Under the pieces are notes generated by a model that made no database searches, was not told where the DNA came from, and was given only the letters and a program-made list of their open reading frames with translations. DNA of 64,000 nucleotides, taken from contig NZ_JACCBY010000003.1 in the NCBI RefSeq assembly GCF_013409985.1, positions 1 through 64,000 on the forward strand. Direction: 5' to 3'. Of this stretch, positions 44,163 to 53,127 are shown piece by piece (position 1 is the first letter of the stretch; each line of letters begins with the position of its first letter). The position numbers and the translations under genes were made by a program. This DNA comes from Sphingomonas melonis. Its GTDB lineage: Bacteria; Pseudomonadota; Alphaproteobacteria; Sphingomonadales; Sphingomonadaceae.

Positions 44163-44240
44163 TTAACCCCTACTGCCGCGGGTTGAAAGCCCGGCCCGAA
44201 CCGGTCAAGAGCCGTAGCGTCAGCCCGTCAGCGAGGTCCC

Positions 44241-46499
44241 ATGTCCGACGAAGCGTCCGTCCAATTCTCCGAGCGTGAGGCGCTGCTGTTCCATTCGGAG
44301 GGGCGTCCCGGCAAGATCGAGATCATTGCCTCCAAGCCGATGGCGACGCAGCGCGACCTCGCGCTCGCCTATTCGCCCGGGGTCGCGGTGCCGGTGCAGG
44401 CGATCGCCGACGATCCCGCCATGGCCTATGACTATACCGCCAAGGGCAATCTGGTCGCCGTCATCTCGAACGGCACCGCGATCCTCGGCATGGGCAATCT
44501 CGGCGCGCTCGCGTCCAAGCCGGTGATGGAAGGCAAGGCGGTGCTGTTCAAGCGCTTCGCCGACGTCGACTCGATCGACATCGAGCTGAAGACCGAGGAC
44601 GTCAACCGATTCATCGACGCGGTCGAACTGATGGAGCCGACCTTCGGCGGCATCAACCTCGAGGATATCAAGGCGCCGGAATGTTTCATCATCGAGCAGA
44701 CGCTGCGCGAGCGGATGAACATCCCCGTCTTCCATGACGACCAGCACGGCACCGCGATCATCGCCTCGGCGGGGCTCATCAACGCCTGCCTGCTGACCGG
44801 GCGGCGGCTGTCCGACGTCAAGCTGGTCGTCAACGGCGCGGGCGCGGCGGCCATCGCCTGCACCGAGCTGATGAAGGCGATGGGCGTGCGCCACGACAAC
44901 GTCATCATGTGCGACAAGACCGGCGTCATCTACCAGGGTCGCGACGACGTGAACCAGTGGCAGTCGGCGCATGCCGCCAACACGACCAAGCGCACGCTGA
45001 CCGAGGCGCTGGAGGGCGCGGACGTGTTCCTCGGCCTGTCCGCCGCGGGCGCGCTCAAGCCCGAGATGGTCGAGCATATGGCGCCGTCGCCGATCATCTT
45101 CGCGATGGCCAATCCCGAGCCCGAGATCCGCCCCGAACTCGCCAAGGCGGCGCGGCCCGATGCGATCGTCGCCACCGGCCGATCGGACTATCCGAACCAG
45201 GTCAACAACGTGATCTGCTTCCCCTTCATCTTCCGCGGCGCGCTCGACGTGCGCGCGACCGGCATCAACGATGCGATGAAGATCGCCGCCGCCAACGCGA
45301 TCGCCGAACTGGCGCGCCAGCGCGTGCCCGAGGAAGTGGCGGTCGCTTATGGCGTGCAGCACAGCTTCGGCCCCGAATATATCATCCCGTCGCCGTTCGA
45401 TCCGCGGCTGATGGAGCTGGTGCCGTCGGCGGTCGCGAAGGCGGCGATGGATTCGGGCGTGGCGATCAAGCCGATCCTCGACATGGACGCCTATCGCCAG
45501 ACGCTGCGCGCGCGGCTCAACCCGACCACCTCGGTGCTCAGCCTCGCCTATGAGGGCGCGCGGGCGCGGCCGAAGCGCGTGCTGTTCGCCGAGGGCGAGG
45601 AAGAGGTGGTGCTGCGCGCCGCCATCTCGTTCAAGGAAGGTGGCTATGGCACGCCGGTGCTGGTCGGCCGCGACGACGTCTACGACCGGTTGAAAGCCTT
45701 GGGCGTCGCCAATCCGCAGGAATATGAGGTCCACAACAGCCGGCACTCGCCGCTGGTCCCGAAGATGGTCGACTTCGTCTACGCGCGGTTGCAGCGCCGC
45801 GGCTATCTGCGCCGCGACGTCGAGCGGATGATCAACCAGGACCGCAACGTGTTCGGTGCGGCGCTGCTGCAACTGGGCGAGGCCGATGTGATGATCACCG
45901 GCATCACCCGCACCTGGGCCGAATCGATGCGGCAGGTGAAGCGCGTGATCGATCCCGAGGCGGGCCGCACCCCGTTCGGCATCCACGTCCTCGTCGGCCA
46001 GAGCCACACGGTCTTCATCGCCGACACGACGGTCAACGAGCGGCCGACCGGCGAGCAACTCGCCGATTTCGCGGAACAGACCGCGCAGGTCGCGCGCCGC
46101 ATGGGCCACGAGCCGCGCGTCGCGATGCTGAGCTATTCGACCTTCGGCAATCCAAAGGGCGCGTGGGTGGACAATATCCGCGAGGCGGTGGCGGTGCTCG
46201 ACCAGCGCAACGTCGGCTTCGAATATGAGGGCGAGATGCCGCCCGACGTGGCGCTCAACCCGCGCCAGCTCGCCAACTATCCGTTCGCGCGGCTGTCGGG
46301 GCCGGCGAACATCCTGATCATGCCGGGGCTGCAATCGGCGCATATCTCCGCCAAGCTGCTGCGCGAACTGGGTGGCGACAGCGTGATCGGGCCGATGCTG
46401 ATCGGGATGGAGAAGCCGGTGCAGATCGCGCCGATGACCTCGACGGCGAGCGAATTGGTGACGCTGGCGGTGCTCGCGGCGGGCGGAATCGCGCGGTAA
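44241..46499 (+). CDS. maeB: NADP-dependent malic enzyme with C-terminal phosphotransacetylase-like domain
   Basis: A 752-residue MaeB-type enzyme converting malate to pyruvate and CO2 with reduction of NADP. The malic domain (1 to about 390) shows LAYSPGVAVP (catalytic Tyr), FNxDDQHGT-like FHDDQHGTA (metal site, about 165) and nucleotide loop VVNGAGAAAIAC. A linker leads to a phosphate acetyltransferase-like domain (about 430-752). In this family that domain is regulatory (acetyl-CoA inhibition is known for E. coli MaeB) rather than catalytic. It links the TCA cycle with gluconeogenesis and NADPH supply. Confidence 0.95.
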   Translation: MSDEASVQFSEREALLFHSEGRPGKIEIIASKPMATQRDLALAYSPGVAVPVQAIADDPAMAYDYTAKGNLVAVISNGTAILGMGNLGALASKPVMEGKAVLFKRFADVDSIDIELKTEDVNRFIDAVELMEPTFGGINLEDIKAPECFIIEQTLRERMNIPVFHDDQHGTAIIASAGLINACLLTGRRLSDVKLVVNGAGAAAIACTELMKAMGVRHDNVIMCDKTGVIYQGRDDVNQWQSAHAANTTKRTLTEALEGADVFLGLSAAGALKPEMVEHMAPSPIIFAMANPEPEIRPELAKAARPDAIVATGRSDYPNQVNNVICFPFIFRGALDVRATGINDAMKIAAANAIAELARQRVPEEVAVAYGVQHSFGPEYIIPSPFDPRLMELVPSAVAKAAMDSGVAIKPILDMDAYRQTLRARLNPTTSVLSLAYEGARARPKRVLFAEGEEEVVLRAAISFKEGGYGTPVLVGRDDVYDRLKALGVANPQEYEVHNSRHSPLVPKMVDFVYARLQRRGYLRRDVERMINQDRNVFGAALLQLGEADVMITGITRTWAESMRQVKRVIDPEAGRTPFGIHVLVGQSHTVFIADTTVNERPTGEQLADFAEQTAQVARRMGHEPRVAMLSYSTFGNPKGAWVDNIREAVAVLDQRNVGFEYEGEMPPDVALNPRQLANYPFARLSGPANILIMPGLQSAHISAKLLRELGGDSVIGPMLIGMEKPVQIAPMTSTASELVTLAVLAAGGIAR

Positions 46500-46702
46500 T
46501 TGCGGGGGCGGGGCTGCGGGAGCCCGCGTCCCCGTCCCGGCATCGGGCCGGGGTCCCGCTTATGCCTCGCCCGGCAAAGGGAGGGGGGCGCTGGATCACG
46601 TCCGGCGAGACGAACAATGGCCGGCGTCAGCCCGGGCGGGACCGACAGTCAGGCACATTCTTACCGCGCCAGGGCAGGGCTATCGCATATGGCTGCGCGG
46701 CT

Positions 46703-46835
46703 GAGGTCGATCGGCTTTTTCATCAGATTCGTCACCCCGGACTCGTTCCGGGGTCCACCCCACCGCAAGAGAGGGGTGTCCAATCAAGCCCTTCTCCTCG
46801 CCGCAGAGTAGACCCCGGAACAAGTCCGGGGTGAC
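46703..46835. repeat. Family I palindromic repeat, long form with conserved left flank
   Basis: Left flank GAGGTCGATCGGCTTTTTCATC, arm GTCACCCCGGACTCGTTCC at 46731, core ACCGCAAGAGAGGGGTGTCC...CTTCTCCTCGCCGCAGAG, arm GGAACAAGTCCGGGGTGAC. It is in the 427-nt convergent gap between maeB and an SDR gene. The rest of the gap contains a G/C-rich imperfect hairpin at about 46509-46534 that could end maeB, and no gene. Confidence 0.88.
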
Positions 46836-46926
46836 GGAGTGGCTTGGAACTAGGCGCGCTTGATATGTGATAGCCCTGCCCTGCGGATAAGGAATTTTGT
46901 CGAACGCCCTGAATGTCGATCTCCCC

Positions 46927-47715
46927 TCAGGCGTCGATGCTCGTCCCCAGCGCGGCGTGGACCAGCCCGCCGTCGACGGTGATCGTCTCGCCCACCACAT
47001 AATCCCCTGCACGGCTGGCGAGATAGATCGCAGCGCCCGCCATGTCCTCGTCCACCCCGATCCGGCCCGCCGGAATGCCGCGTGCGATCGTCTCGCCATG
47101 GTCGCGCGCCGCCTTGTTCATGTCGCTCGGGAAGGCGCCTGGCGCGATCGAGGTAACGTTGATTCCGTCGCGGACGAGTCGGGCTGCCATGCGTTTGGTG
47201 AGGAAGATCAGCGCTGATTTCGACGCATGATAGCTATATGTCTCCCAGGCGTTGAGTCGTTGGCCGTCGATCGAGGTGATGTTGATGACCTTGGCGGGCC
47301 GCGCGCGCGACCCCGCCGCCTTGAGCAGACCGTGCAGCGCCTGGGTCAGGAAGAAGGGGGACTTGACGTTGAGGTCCATCACCTTGTCCCAGCCGGCCTC
47401 GGAGAAGTCCTCGAACGGCACGCCCCAGGCGGCGCCGGCATTGTTGACGAGGATGTCGAGCCGCTCCTCGCGCTCGCCGAGTTGCGCGGCGAGCGCCTTG
47501 CAGCCGGCGACGGTGCTGACATCCTGCGGCAGCGCGATGCAATTCGGCCCCAGCTCGGCCGCCGCGGCCTCGCAGACATCGGCCTTGCGCGACGAGATAT
47601 AGACCCTGGCGCCCTGCGCGACGAAGCCCGCCGCGATCATCTTGCCGATCCCGCGGCTGCCGCCGGTGACCAGCGCGACCCGGCCGTCGAGCCGGAAGAG
47701 GGTGTTGGTGTCCAT
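46927..47715 (-). CDS. SDR-family oxidoreductase
   Basis: A 262-residue classical short-chain dehydrogenase of the gluconate-5-dehydrogenase/2-deoxygluconate-like type. TGGSRGIG is at 18-25, NNAGA near 92, the catalytic Ser in NITSIDG, YSYHASK with Tyr and Lys near 160, and a C-terminal ITVDGGL. Substrate cannot be stated. The ATG at 47715 has GGGAGAGAG 6-8 nt upstream; the TTG at 47730 is less likely. It is downstream of an acyl-CoA dehydrogenase on the same strand (73-nt gap), so both may act in one lipid or acyl-CoA route. Confidence 0.85.
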   Translation of the reverse strand: MDTNTLFRLDGRVALVTGGSRGIGKMIAAGFVAQGARVYISSRKADVCEAAAAELGPNCIALPQDVSTVAGCKALAAQLGEREERLDILVNNAGAAWGVPFEDFSEAGWDKVMDLNVKSPFFLTQALHGLLKAAGSRARPAKVINITSIDGQRLNAWETYSYHASKSALIFLTKRMAARLVRDGINVTSIAPGAFPSDMNKAARDHGETIARGIPAGRIGVDEDMAGAAIYLASRAGDYVVGETITVDGGLVHAALGTSIDA

Positions 47716-47788
47716 GTGTCTCTCTCCCAAATGGATCGTCCCCGCTTGCGGGTGACGATGAATGTGTCCAACCCGCCGTGCCGCCGCC

Positions 47789-48931
47789 TTACCCGCCGCG
47801 CTTCATCGTTTCGCGGGCGATGATGACCTGCTGGATCTGGCTGGTGCCTTCGTAGATGCGGAACAGGCGCACGTCGCGGTACAGCCGTTCGATGCCGTAA
47901 TCGGCGATATAGCCGGCGCCGCCGTAGATCTGCACCGCCTTGTCGGCGACGCGGCCGACCATCTCGCTGGCGAAATATTTCGCCGCCGCCGATTCGAGCA
48001 CCACGTCCTCGCCGCGATCCTTGGCGCGTGCGGTCTCCAGCACCATCGCGCGGGCAACCAACGCCTCGGTCTTCATGTCGGCGATCATGCCCTGGATGAG
48101 CTGGTGAGCGGCGATCGGCTGGCCGAATTGCGTGCGGCTGCCGGCATAAGCGACGCTGTCGGCGATCAGCCGCTCGGCGACGCCGACACAGACCGCGCTG
48201 ATGTGCAGCCGGCCGCGGTCGAGCACGCGCATCGCGATCTTGAAGCCCTCGCCCTCCGCGCCGAGCCGGTTGGCGGCGGGGACGGGCACGTCGTCGAAAT
48301 GCACGTCCGCGACCTTCGCGCCCTTCTGCCCCATCTTCTTCTCTGGCTCGCCGATGGTGATGCCGGGCAGGTCGCGCGGCACGAGGAAGGCGGAGACGCC
48401 GCGCGCGCCCGCCTCGCCGGTGCGCGCCATGACGGTGAACAGCTGGGCGCGATCGGCGTTGGTGATGTAGCGTTTGGTGCCGGTCAGCCGGTAGACGTCG
48501 CCGTCGCGCACCGCGCGCGTCTTCACCGCGCCCGAATCGCTGCCGACATCGGGTTCGGTCAGCGCGAAGCTGGTGACGATCGCGCCGCTGGCGATTTTCG
48601 GCAACCAATGCGCCTTCTGTTCGGGTGTGCCGGCCATCACCAGCCCCTGGCTGCCGATCCCGACATTGGTGCCGAAGGTCGAGCGGAAGGCGGGCGTCGT
48701 CCGCCCCATCTCGATCGCGACGCGGCATTCCTCGATCATGTCGAGGCCGAGCCCGCCATAATCCTCGGCGATCGACAGGCCGAACAGGCCCATGTCCTTC
48801 ATCTCGGCGACGATCGTGTCGGGGATGGCGTCCGCCGCCTCGACCTCCGCCTCCAGCGGCCGGAGCCGTTCGGTGACGAACCGCCGCACGGTATCGATCA
48901 GCGCATCGAAGGTTTCGGGGTCGAGAGCCAT
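47789..48931 (-). CDS. Acyl-CoA dehydrogenase
   Basis: A 380-residue FAD-dependent acyl-CoA dehydrogenase. FALTEPDVGSDSGAVKT (FAD/substrate signature, about 122-138) and KRYITNADRA are followed by RTQFGQPIAAHQLIQ and the C-terminal block GGAGYIADYGIERLYRD. The catalytic Glu of the short/medium-chain type is in IYEGTSQIQQ (about 365). It introduces an alpha-beta double bond into an acyl-CoA and feeds electrons to ETF. The start 48931 has GGAAG upstream; an earlier in-frame start adds 45 unconserved residues. Confidence 0.93.
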   Translation of the reverse strand: MALDPETFDALIDTVRRFVTERLRPLEAEVEAADAIPDTIVAEMKDMGLFGLSIAEDYGGLGLDMIEECRVAIEMGRTTPAFRSTFGTNVGIGSQGLVMAGTPEQKAHWLPKIASGAIVTSFALTEPDVGSDSGAVKTRAVRDGDVYRLTGTKRYITNADRAQLFTVMARTGEAGARGVSAFLVPRDLPGITIGEPEKKMGQKGAKVADVHFDDVPVPAANRLGAEGEGFKIAMRVLDRGRLHISAVCVGVAERLIADSVAYAGSRTQFGQPIAAHQLIQGMIADMKTEALVARAMVLETARAKDRGEDVVLESAAAKYFASEMVGRVADKAVQIYGGAGYIADYGIERLYRDVRLFRIYEGTSQIQQVIIARETMKRGG

Positions 48932-49139
48932 GTCGCTTCCACTGCCATCTGGGTGGGGCAAACGTACTGCGGCACGGCGGGTGCTGCAAACCCGAAATTC
49001 TAAAAGGTGCGGTACTGCTTCTCCATTGCGCCATACTGTGATTGCGGGTCGAGTGCGTTCGCGCATGTGCCGCGTCCGAGGCGCACTGCTGACGCACGGC
49101 GGTGGGAGCTTGGTCCCGGCCGGTCGCTACACCCACTTC

Positions 49140-49245
49140 GTCACCCCGGACTTGTTCCGGGGTCCACCGTGCGGCGAGGAGAAAGGCAGGAGAGGCCGCC
49201 GCTATGCTTGCGGCCCGGTGGACCCCGGAACCAGTCCGGGGTGAC
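49140..49245. repeat. Family I palindromic repeat, inverted orientation
   Basis: Arms GTCACCCCGGACTTGTTCC and GGAACCAGTCCGGGGTGAC; the core is the reverse complement of the 46731 copy (GCGGCGAGGAGAAAG at the left, CTTGCGGCCCGG at the right). It lies in the 584-nt divergent gap between the acyl-CoA dehydrogenase and CHAP genes. The remainder (48932-49139 and 49246-49515) shows no gene or tRNA that I can support. Confidence 0.88.
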
Positions 49246-49515
49246 GGTGTGCATGCGGTGACGGATCGCGCCTCTCGATTGCGCTCTATCGATGGCCATC
49301 GCTGCATCCGCGCCGATAAAGGGCAGGAAAACAGCCCGATTCCGCACATTCACGCCGTTCATCGCGCAGAAAGGGACAGGGCTGCGGACGCGACTCGTCG
49401 TCTCATCGGCGCCGCAACACCGTTCGTCTCTTATGGTTTCCGCGCCCATTGGAGAAAATGAAAGCCGCTTGTAGCGACATCCTCGACGAACGGGTTTTGA
49501 CCGGGGGGTCAGCAA

Positions 49516-50064
49516 ATGACTGTAAAGACGTGGGCAGCGCGTGTTGCGCTGGTGATTTCGTGCGGCCTGATGACGGCCACTCCGGCGCTGGCACAGTTCT
49601 GGCAGTGCGCGCCCTATGCACGTGAGATCTCCGGTATCGACCTGCACGGCAACGCCAATACCTGGTGGGGCCAGGCCGCCGGTCGTTACGAGCGGGGCCA
49701 TGCGCCAAAGGTCGGCGCGGTGCTCGCCTTCCAGTCGACCCGCCGCATGCGCGTCGGCCACGTCGCCATGGTGTCGCAGGTCGTCAGCGATCGCGAAGTG
49801 CTGCTCACCCACGCCAATTGGTCGCGCCCCGGCGGCATTGAGCGCAACGTCCGCGCCGTCGACGTTTCCGCTGCCGGCGACTGGAGCGAGGTGAAGGTCT
49901 GGTACGGCCCCAACGGCGGCCTCGGGACGTCGAGCTACCCGACCAACGGCTTCATCTATTCGGGCCATGCCCCCGCGGTCGACAGCGCCCCGGCCGCCGA
50001 CACCGACACCAGCATCATCGCGACCGCCGCCACCGTGCCGGTGGTCCCCGTCGCGGGCCAGTAA
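49516..50064 (+). CDS. Secreted CHAP-domain peptidoglycan amidase-like protein
   Basis: A 182-residue exported protein. The signal peptide (about 1-26, ending ATPALAQ) is followed by a CHAP domain with catalytic Cys in FWQCAPYAREISG (about 31) and His in RVGHVAMVSQV (about 82), plus the WWGQAAGRYERG motif. The C-terminal 40 residues are low-complexity Ala/Pro/Val. CHAP enzymes cleave murein peptides, so a role in wall remodelling is inferred; sphingomonads carry several such proteins. GGGGGG lies 7 nt before the ATG. Confidence 0.87.
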   Translation: MTVKTWAARVALVISCGLMTATPALAQFWQCAPYAREISGIDLHGNANTWWGQAAGRYERGHAPKVGAVLAFQSTRRMRVGHVAMVSQVVSDREVLLTHANWSRPGGIERNVRAVDVSAAGDWSEVKVWYGPNGGLGTSSYPTNGFIYSGHAPAVDSAPAADTDTSIIATAATVPVVPVAGQ

Positions 50065-50077
50065 GCGTCCCCTGTTC

Positions 50078-50180
50078 GTCATCCCGGTGGACGCCGGGCG
50101 CCACGACCCCGGGCGGCGCGACGTAGCGCAAAACGACGGCAATCACCGCAGCTATCGGTCCCGGCGTGCGCCGGGATGAC
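50078..50180. repeat. Family II palindromic repeat (copy 5)
   Basis: Arms GTCATCCCGGTGGACGCCGG and CCGGCGTGCGCCGGGATGAC with a different core. It sits exactly between the convergent CHAP and msrB genes, 13 nt after one stop and 18 nt before the other, and can serve as a two-way terminator. Confidence 0.85.
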
Positions 50181-50198
50181 GCGGAGCCGGTGGCCCGC

Positions 50199-50693
50199 TC
50201 ACCCCGCCCGGAACGTCATCGCCACGCCGTTCATGCAATAGCGTTTGCCGGTCGGCTTGGGCCCATCGTCAAAGACATGGCCCAGATGGCCGCCGCACTG
50301 GCGGCAATGCACCTCGACCCGCCGCATCATCATCGATCCGTCGATGCGCGTCGCCACCGCCTGCCGCAGCGGTGCGTAGAAGCTCGGCCAGCCGGTGCCG
50401 CTCTCGAACTTGGTCCTGGACGCGAACAGCGGCTGCGCGCAGCCCTTGCAGGCGAAGGTGCCGGCGCGATGCTCGTCGTTGAGCGGGCTGGAATAGGGGC
50501 GTTCGGTGCTTTCGTGACGCAGCACCGCCCAGGCCTGATCGCCCAGCTTCTTGCGCCAGGCGGCGTCGCTCATCTGGACGGGGAAGCGCTCCGCGGCAGC
50601 GGCGGGTGCGCTCCGGCAGCCCCATAGCGCGGCGCCGGCGAGGGCCGCGGCGGCCAGCGACAAGAATGAGCGACGATCGGGTTCCTGTGACAT
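50199..50693 (-). CDS. msrB: Peptide-methionine (R)-S-oxide reductase, exported form
   Basis: A 164-residue MsrB reducing methionine-R-sulfoxide. The zinc CxxC pairs are FACKGC (about 82) and CRQCGG (about 130), and the catalytic Cys is in KRYCMNGVAM (about 153). The N-terminus has twin arginines (DRRSFLSLAAAALAGAALWGC), a Tat-like leader that also ends in a lipobox-like LWGC, so an exported or lipid-anchored enzyme repairing periplasmic proteins is inferred. The leader is about 38 residues longer than cytoplasmic MsrB. Confidence 0.92.
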   Translation of the reverse strand: MSQEPDRRSFLSLAAAALAGAALWGCRSAPAAAAERFPVQMSDAAWRKKLGDQAWAVLRHESTERPYSSPLNDEHRAGTFACKGCAQPLFASRTKFESGTGWPSFYAPLRQAVATRIDGSMMMRRVEVHCRQCGGHLGHVFDDGPKPTGKRYCMNGVAMTFRAG

Positions 50694-50763
50694 GTCAGGA
50701 ATATAGGCGCCCCGCCGGCCCCCCGCATCCCCCGCCGCCGGCCTCGGTACGCTAGCGCACGCC

Positions 50764-51765
50764 TCAGGCGCCGAGGCCGAAGCGGCGCATCACGCCGATG
50801 TGATCCGACAGGCGGTCGCCGTCGGCGAGCGTCCCGAAGCTGCGCGTCTGCCCCTCGGCAGTGAGCGTGCCGCGATAGGCGACGACGGTCTTGGCGCGGG
50901 CGAGCGTCGGCGTCGGTGCGATCGCCCGGCACGTCGCGCCACAGGCGGTTTCCGAGGCGGCGAGCGTCATGCCGTCGCCGCCGACCAGCGCCTGCGCCAG
51001 ATAGGCCTGCCGCTCGGGATCGTTGCCGACGTTGAAGTCGCCGGCAAGGACCACCGAGGCGCCGCCGCCGCCGACCGAGCCGATGAAGGCGCGCAGCGCA
51101 TCGGCCTGACGCTGATAGGCGAACAGGCTGCGGTCGTTGGCGACGCCCGAGGCGGCGCGGGCGTTGAGATGGGTGTCGACCACCACCAGCGGCGCGGTGC
51201 GGCCAGGGACCCGCAGCGCCACCGCGAGCATCCCCTTGTTGGCAAGGCAGTCGTAGCCGGCGCAGGCGAAGCGAGGGAAGGCGACGCGCCTGGCCCACAG
51301 GATGGGGTAATCGGAAAAGATCGCAAGGCCACTATCCTCGCGCGCCCCCGCGGTTTCGCCATGCCACAGGCTGGCATCGGCGAGAAAGGCGCGCTCCTGC
51401 GGCGTGGTCGCCGCCGCGCCCGCATCGTCCGCAGCCGGGCCGAAGGCGACGTAGCGATAGCCCGCGGCGGTGCCGATCGCCTTTTGCGCGGCGCCGAACG
51501 CCTCCTGCACCGCGACCACCTGCGGTCCGTCGCCGCGATCGTGCATCGCGCGCAGCTCGGCGGCGATCGATGCGGCGGCGGCGGTGCGGCCATGGGTCAG
51601 CGGCCAGGGCAGGCCCTCGACATTGTAGGACAGCAGGGTCACCGGGCCGGGCGCCGGGGCGGCGTGGAACACGGTCCGCTCCACCGCCATCACCGGCTTG
51701 GGCTCGGCAAGGCCGGTGACCAGCAGCACCGACGCCAGCAACACGACCCCAGGTATCCGCCGCAT
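50764..51765 (-). CDS. Secreted endonuclease/exonuclease/phosphatase-family hydrolase
   Basis: A 333-residue EEP-fold enzyme with a signal peptide (MRRIPGVVLLASVLLVTGLA). The metal-site motifs are LLSYNVEGLPW, VVAVQEAF, VVDTHLNAR, VLAGDFNVG and the final SDHIGV. This order is shared by neutral sphingomyelinase-like phosphodiesterases as well as nucleases, so substrate is open: a phospholipid, sphingolipid or nucleic acid. Cysteine pairs (FACAGYDC, ETACGATC) suit an exported location. GGGGGAG lies 8 nt before the ATG chosen. Confidence 0.85.
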   Translation of the reverse strand: MRRIPGVVLLASVLLVTGLAEPKPVMAVERTVFHAAPAPGPVTLLSYNVEGLPWPLTHGRTAAAASIAAELRAMHDRGDGPQVVAVQEAFGAAQKAIGTAAGYRYVAFGPAADDAGAAATTPQERAFLADASLWHGETAGAREDSGLAIFSDYPILWARRVAFPRFACAGYDCLANKGMLAVALRVPGRTAPLVVVDTHLNARAASGVANDRSLFAYQRQADALRAFIGSVGGGGASVVLAGDFNVGNDPERQAYLAQALVGGDGMTLAASETACGATCRAIAPTPTLARAKTVVAYRGTLTAEGQTRSFGTLADGDRLSDHIGVMRRFGLGA

Positions 51766-51900
51766 CGACCGAACTCCCCCCAACAACCTGGAATCATGTC
51801 TAGGCAGGAGCGTGTGACGCGGTGACGTAGGCGCGATGACAACAGCGTCATCTCGGACATTTTCGTGAGAAGAGCCGCCGTCGCCGGCGGCGTGCCGGCG

Positions 51901-53127
51901 TCAGTCGCCGCGGGTGCGCTTCCAGAACGGCTTGGCGCTGCCCGATTGCAGCACGCCGCGGCGGAACAGGCGCGCGCCGAGCGTGATGAAGAGCGTCACC
52001 CACAGCAATTGCCATGCGATCGCGGCGACATGCGGCCAAAGCGCGGGAGACATCGCCGCCTGCCCGGCCATCGCGAACGGCGACGACAGCGGGAAGAGCT
52101 GCGCGGCGGTGGCGACCCAGCTGTCCGGCCGGCTGGTGCCGGCGAGCGCCAGCGCCAGCATGCCCATCTGCACGATCGAGATCGGCAGCGCGAGCATCTG
52201 GATTTCGCGCGGCGTCGACGCCTGCGCACCGACCACGAGAAAGGCCGAGCCGAGCAGGAGGTAGGCCATCGTGAAATAGGCGAGGAACAGCGCGACGAAC
52301 GCGGGCAAACCGACCGCCGCCTGGATCGCCAGCGCCGAAGCCATCTCGGCGGGCAGCAGCATGCCGAGGCGCGAGATGATCGTCCCCCAGAAGAAGACGA
52401 ACAGCACCGCGACGCCGAACATGCCGAGCAACTTGCCGAGGAACACGCTCTCCAGCGGCACCGCGGCGGCGAGCACCTCGATCACCTTGTTGTTGCGCTC
52501 TTCCGCCATCGTGCCGACGACCTGGCTGGCGAGGAACAGGTTGAGCAGGAACACGCCGAACACCGCGAACGAGGCGGACTGGCGGCGATTGCCGGCGGAG
52601 CCGCGCGGCCGTTCGATCGGCGTCTTGGTGGCGGTGACCTGCGGTACCGCGCCCAGCCGCTGCGCCGCGACCGTGTCGGCGGCGAGCAAGGCGAGATAAT
52701 CCGCGGCGCGGGCGCCGCGCGGCCCGTACAGCACCTGCGGCCGGTCGAGCGGGCCGTAGAGCACCGCGGTCGCCTCGAAATCGTCCGTCGCGAAGGCGGC
52801 GCGCGCCTGCGCGGCGGGGTCGCCGTCGGGCCGTTGGGTGACGAGCACCGGCGGCGCATCGTCGCTGCGACGGAAGGCAATGCGCAGCCGCGTGTCGGCC
52901 GCCGCCATCAGGCGCGCCGATGCATCCGGGACGATCGCGACGATCCGCGACTTGTCGGCGCGGCTTTCGGCGACGCTCGCCGCGCCCATGCCGCCGATCG
53001 CGGAGAAGGAGCCGAGCAGCACCGGCGCCAGCAGGAACAGCAGGAAGACGGGCGTGAACACCGTCGCGACGAAGTCGCGCCGCGCAATGGTCAGCGCCTG
53101 GCGAAGGGTACGCAGTGCGTTGCTCAT
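51901..53127 (-). CDS. ABC-2 type transporter permease (NatB-like)
   Basis: A 408-residue permease: one N-terminal helix (about 20-42), a large extracytoplasmic domain (about 45-180), then five or six helices. The motif GTMAEERNNKVIEVLAAAVPL (split after the first 20) is characteristic of NatB/YhaP-type permeases. With the ATPase upstream it would export Na+, a drug or a lipid; substrate unknown. The start overlaps the ATPase stop by 4 nt. Confidence 0.9.
   Translation of the reverse strand: MSNALRTLRQALTIARRDFVATVFTPVFLLFLLAPVLLGSFSAIGGMGAASVAESRADKSRIVAIVPDASARLMAAADTRLRIAFRRSDDAPPVLVTQRPDGDPAAQARAAFATDDFEATAVLYGPLDRPQVLYGPRGARAADYLALLAADTVAAQRLGAVPQVTATKTPIERPRGSAGNRRQSASFAVFGVFLLNLFLASQVVGTMAEERNNKVIEVLAAAVPLESVFLGKLLGMFGVAVLFVFFWGTIISRLGMLLPAEMASALAIQAAVGLPAFVALFLAYFTMAYLLLGSAFLVVGAQASTPREIQMLALPISIVQMGMLALALAGTSRPDSWVATAAQLFPLSSPFAMAGQAAMSPALWPHVAAIAWQLLWVTLFITLGARLFRRGVLQSGSAKPFWKRTRGD

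Noticed and set aside
43824..44186. Plus-strand frame with FVDPAGNILEV, reminiscent of a glyoxalase/VOC motif
   Set aside because: The motif is isolated, the frame runs through a palindromic repeat, and the opposite strand looks more protein-like; treated as chance.
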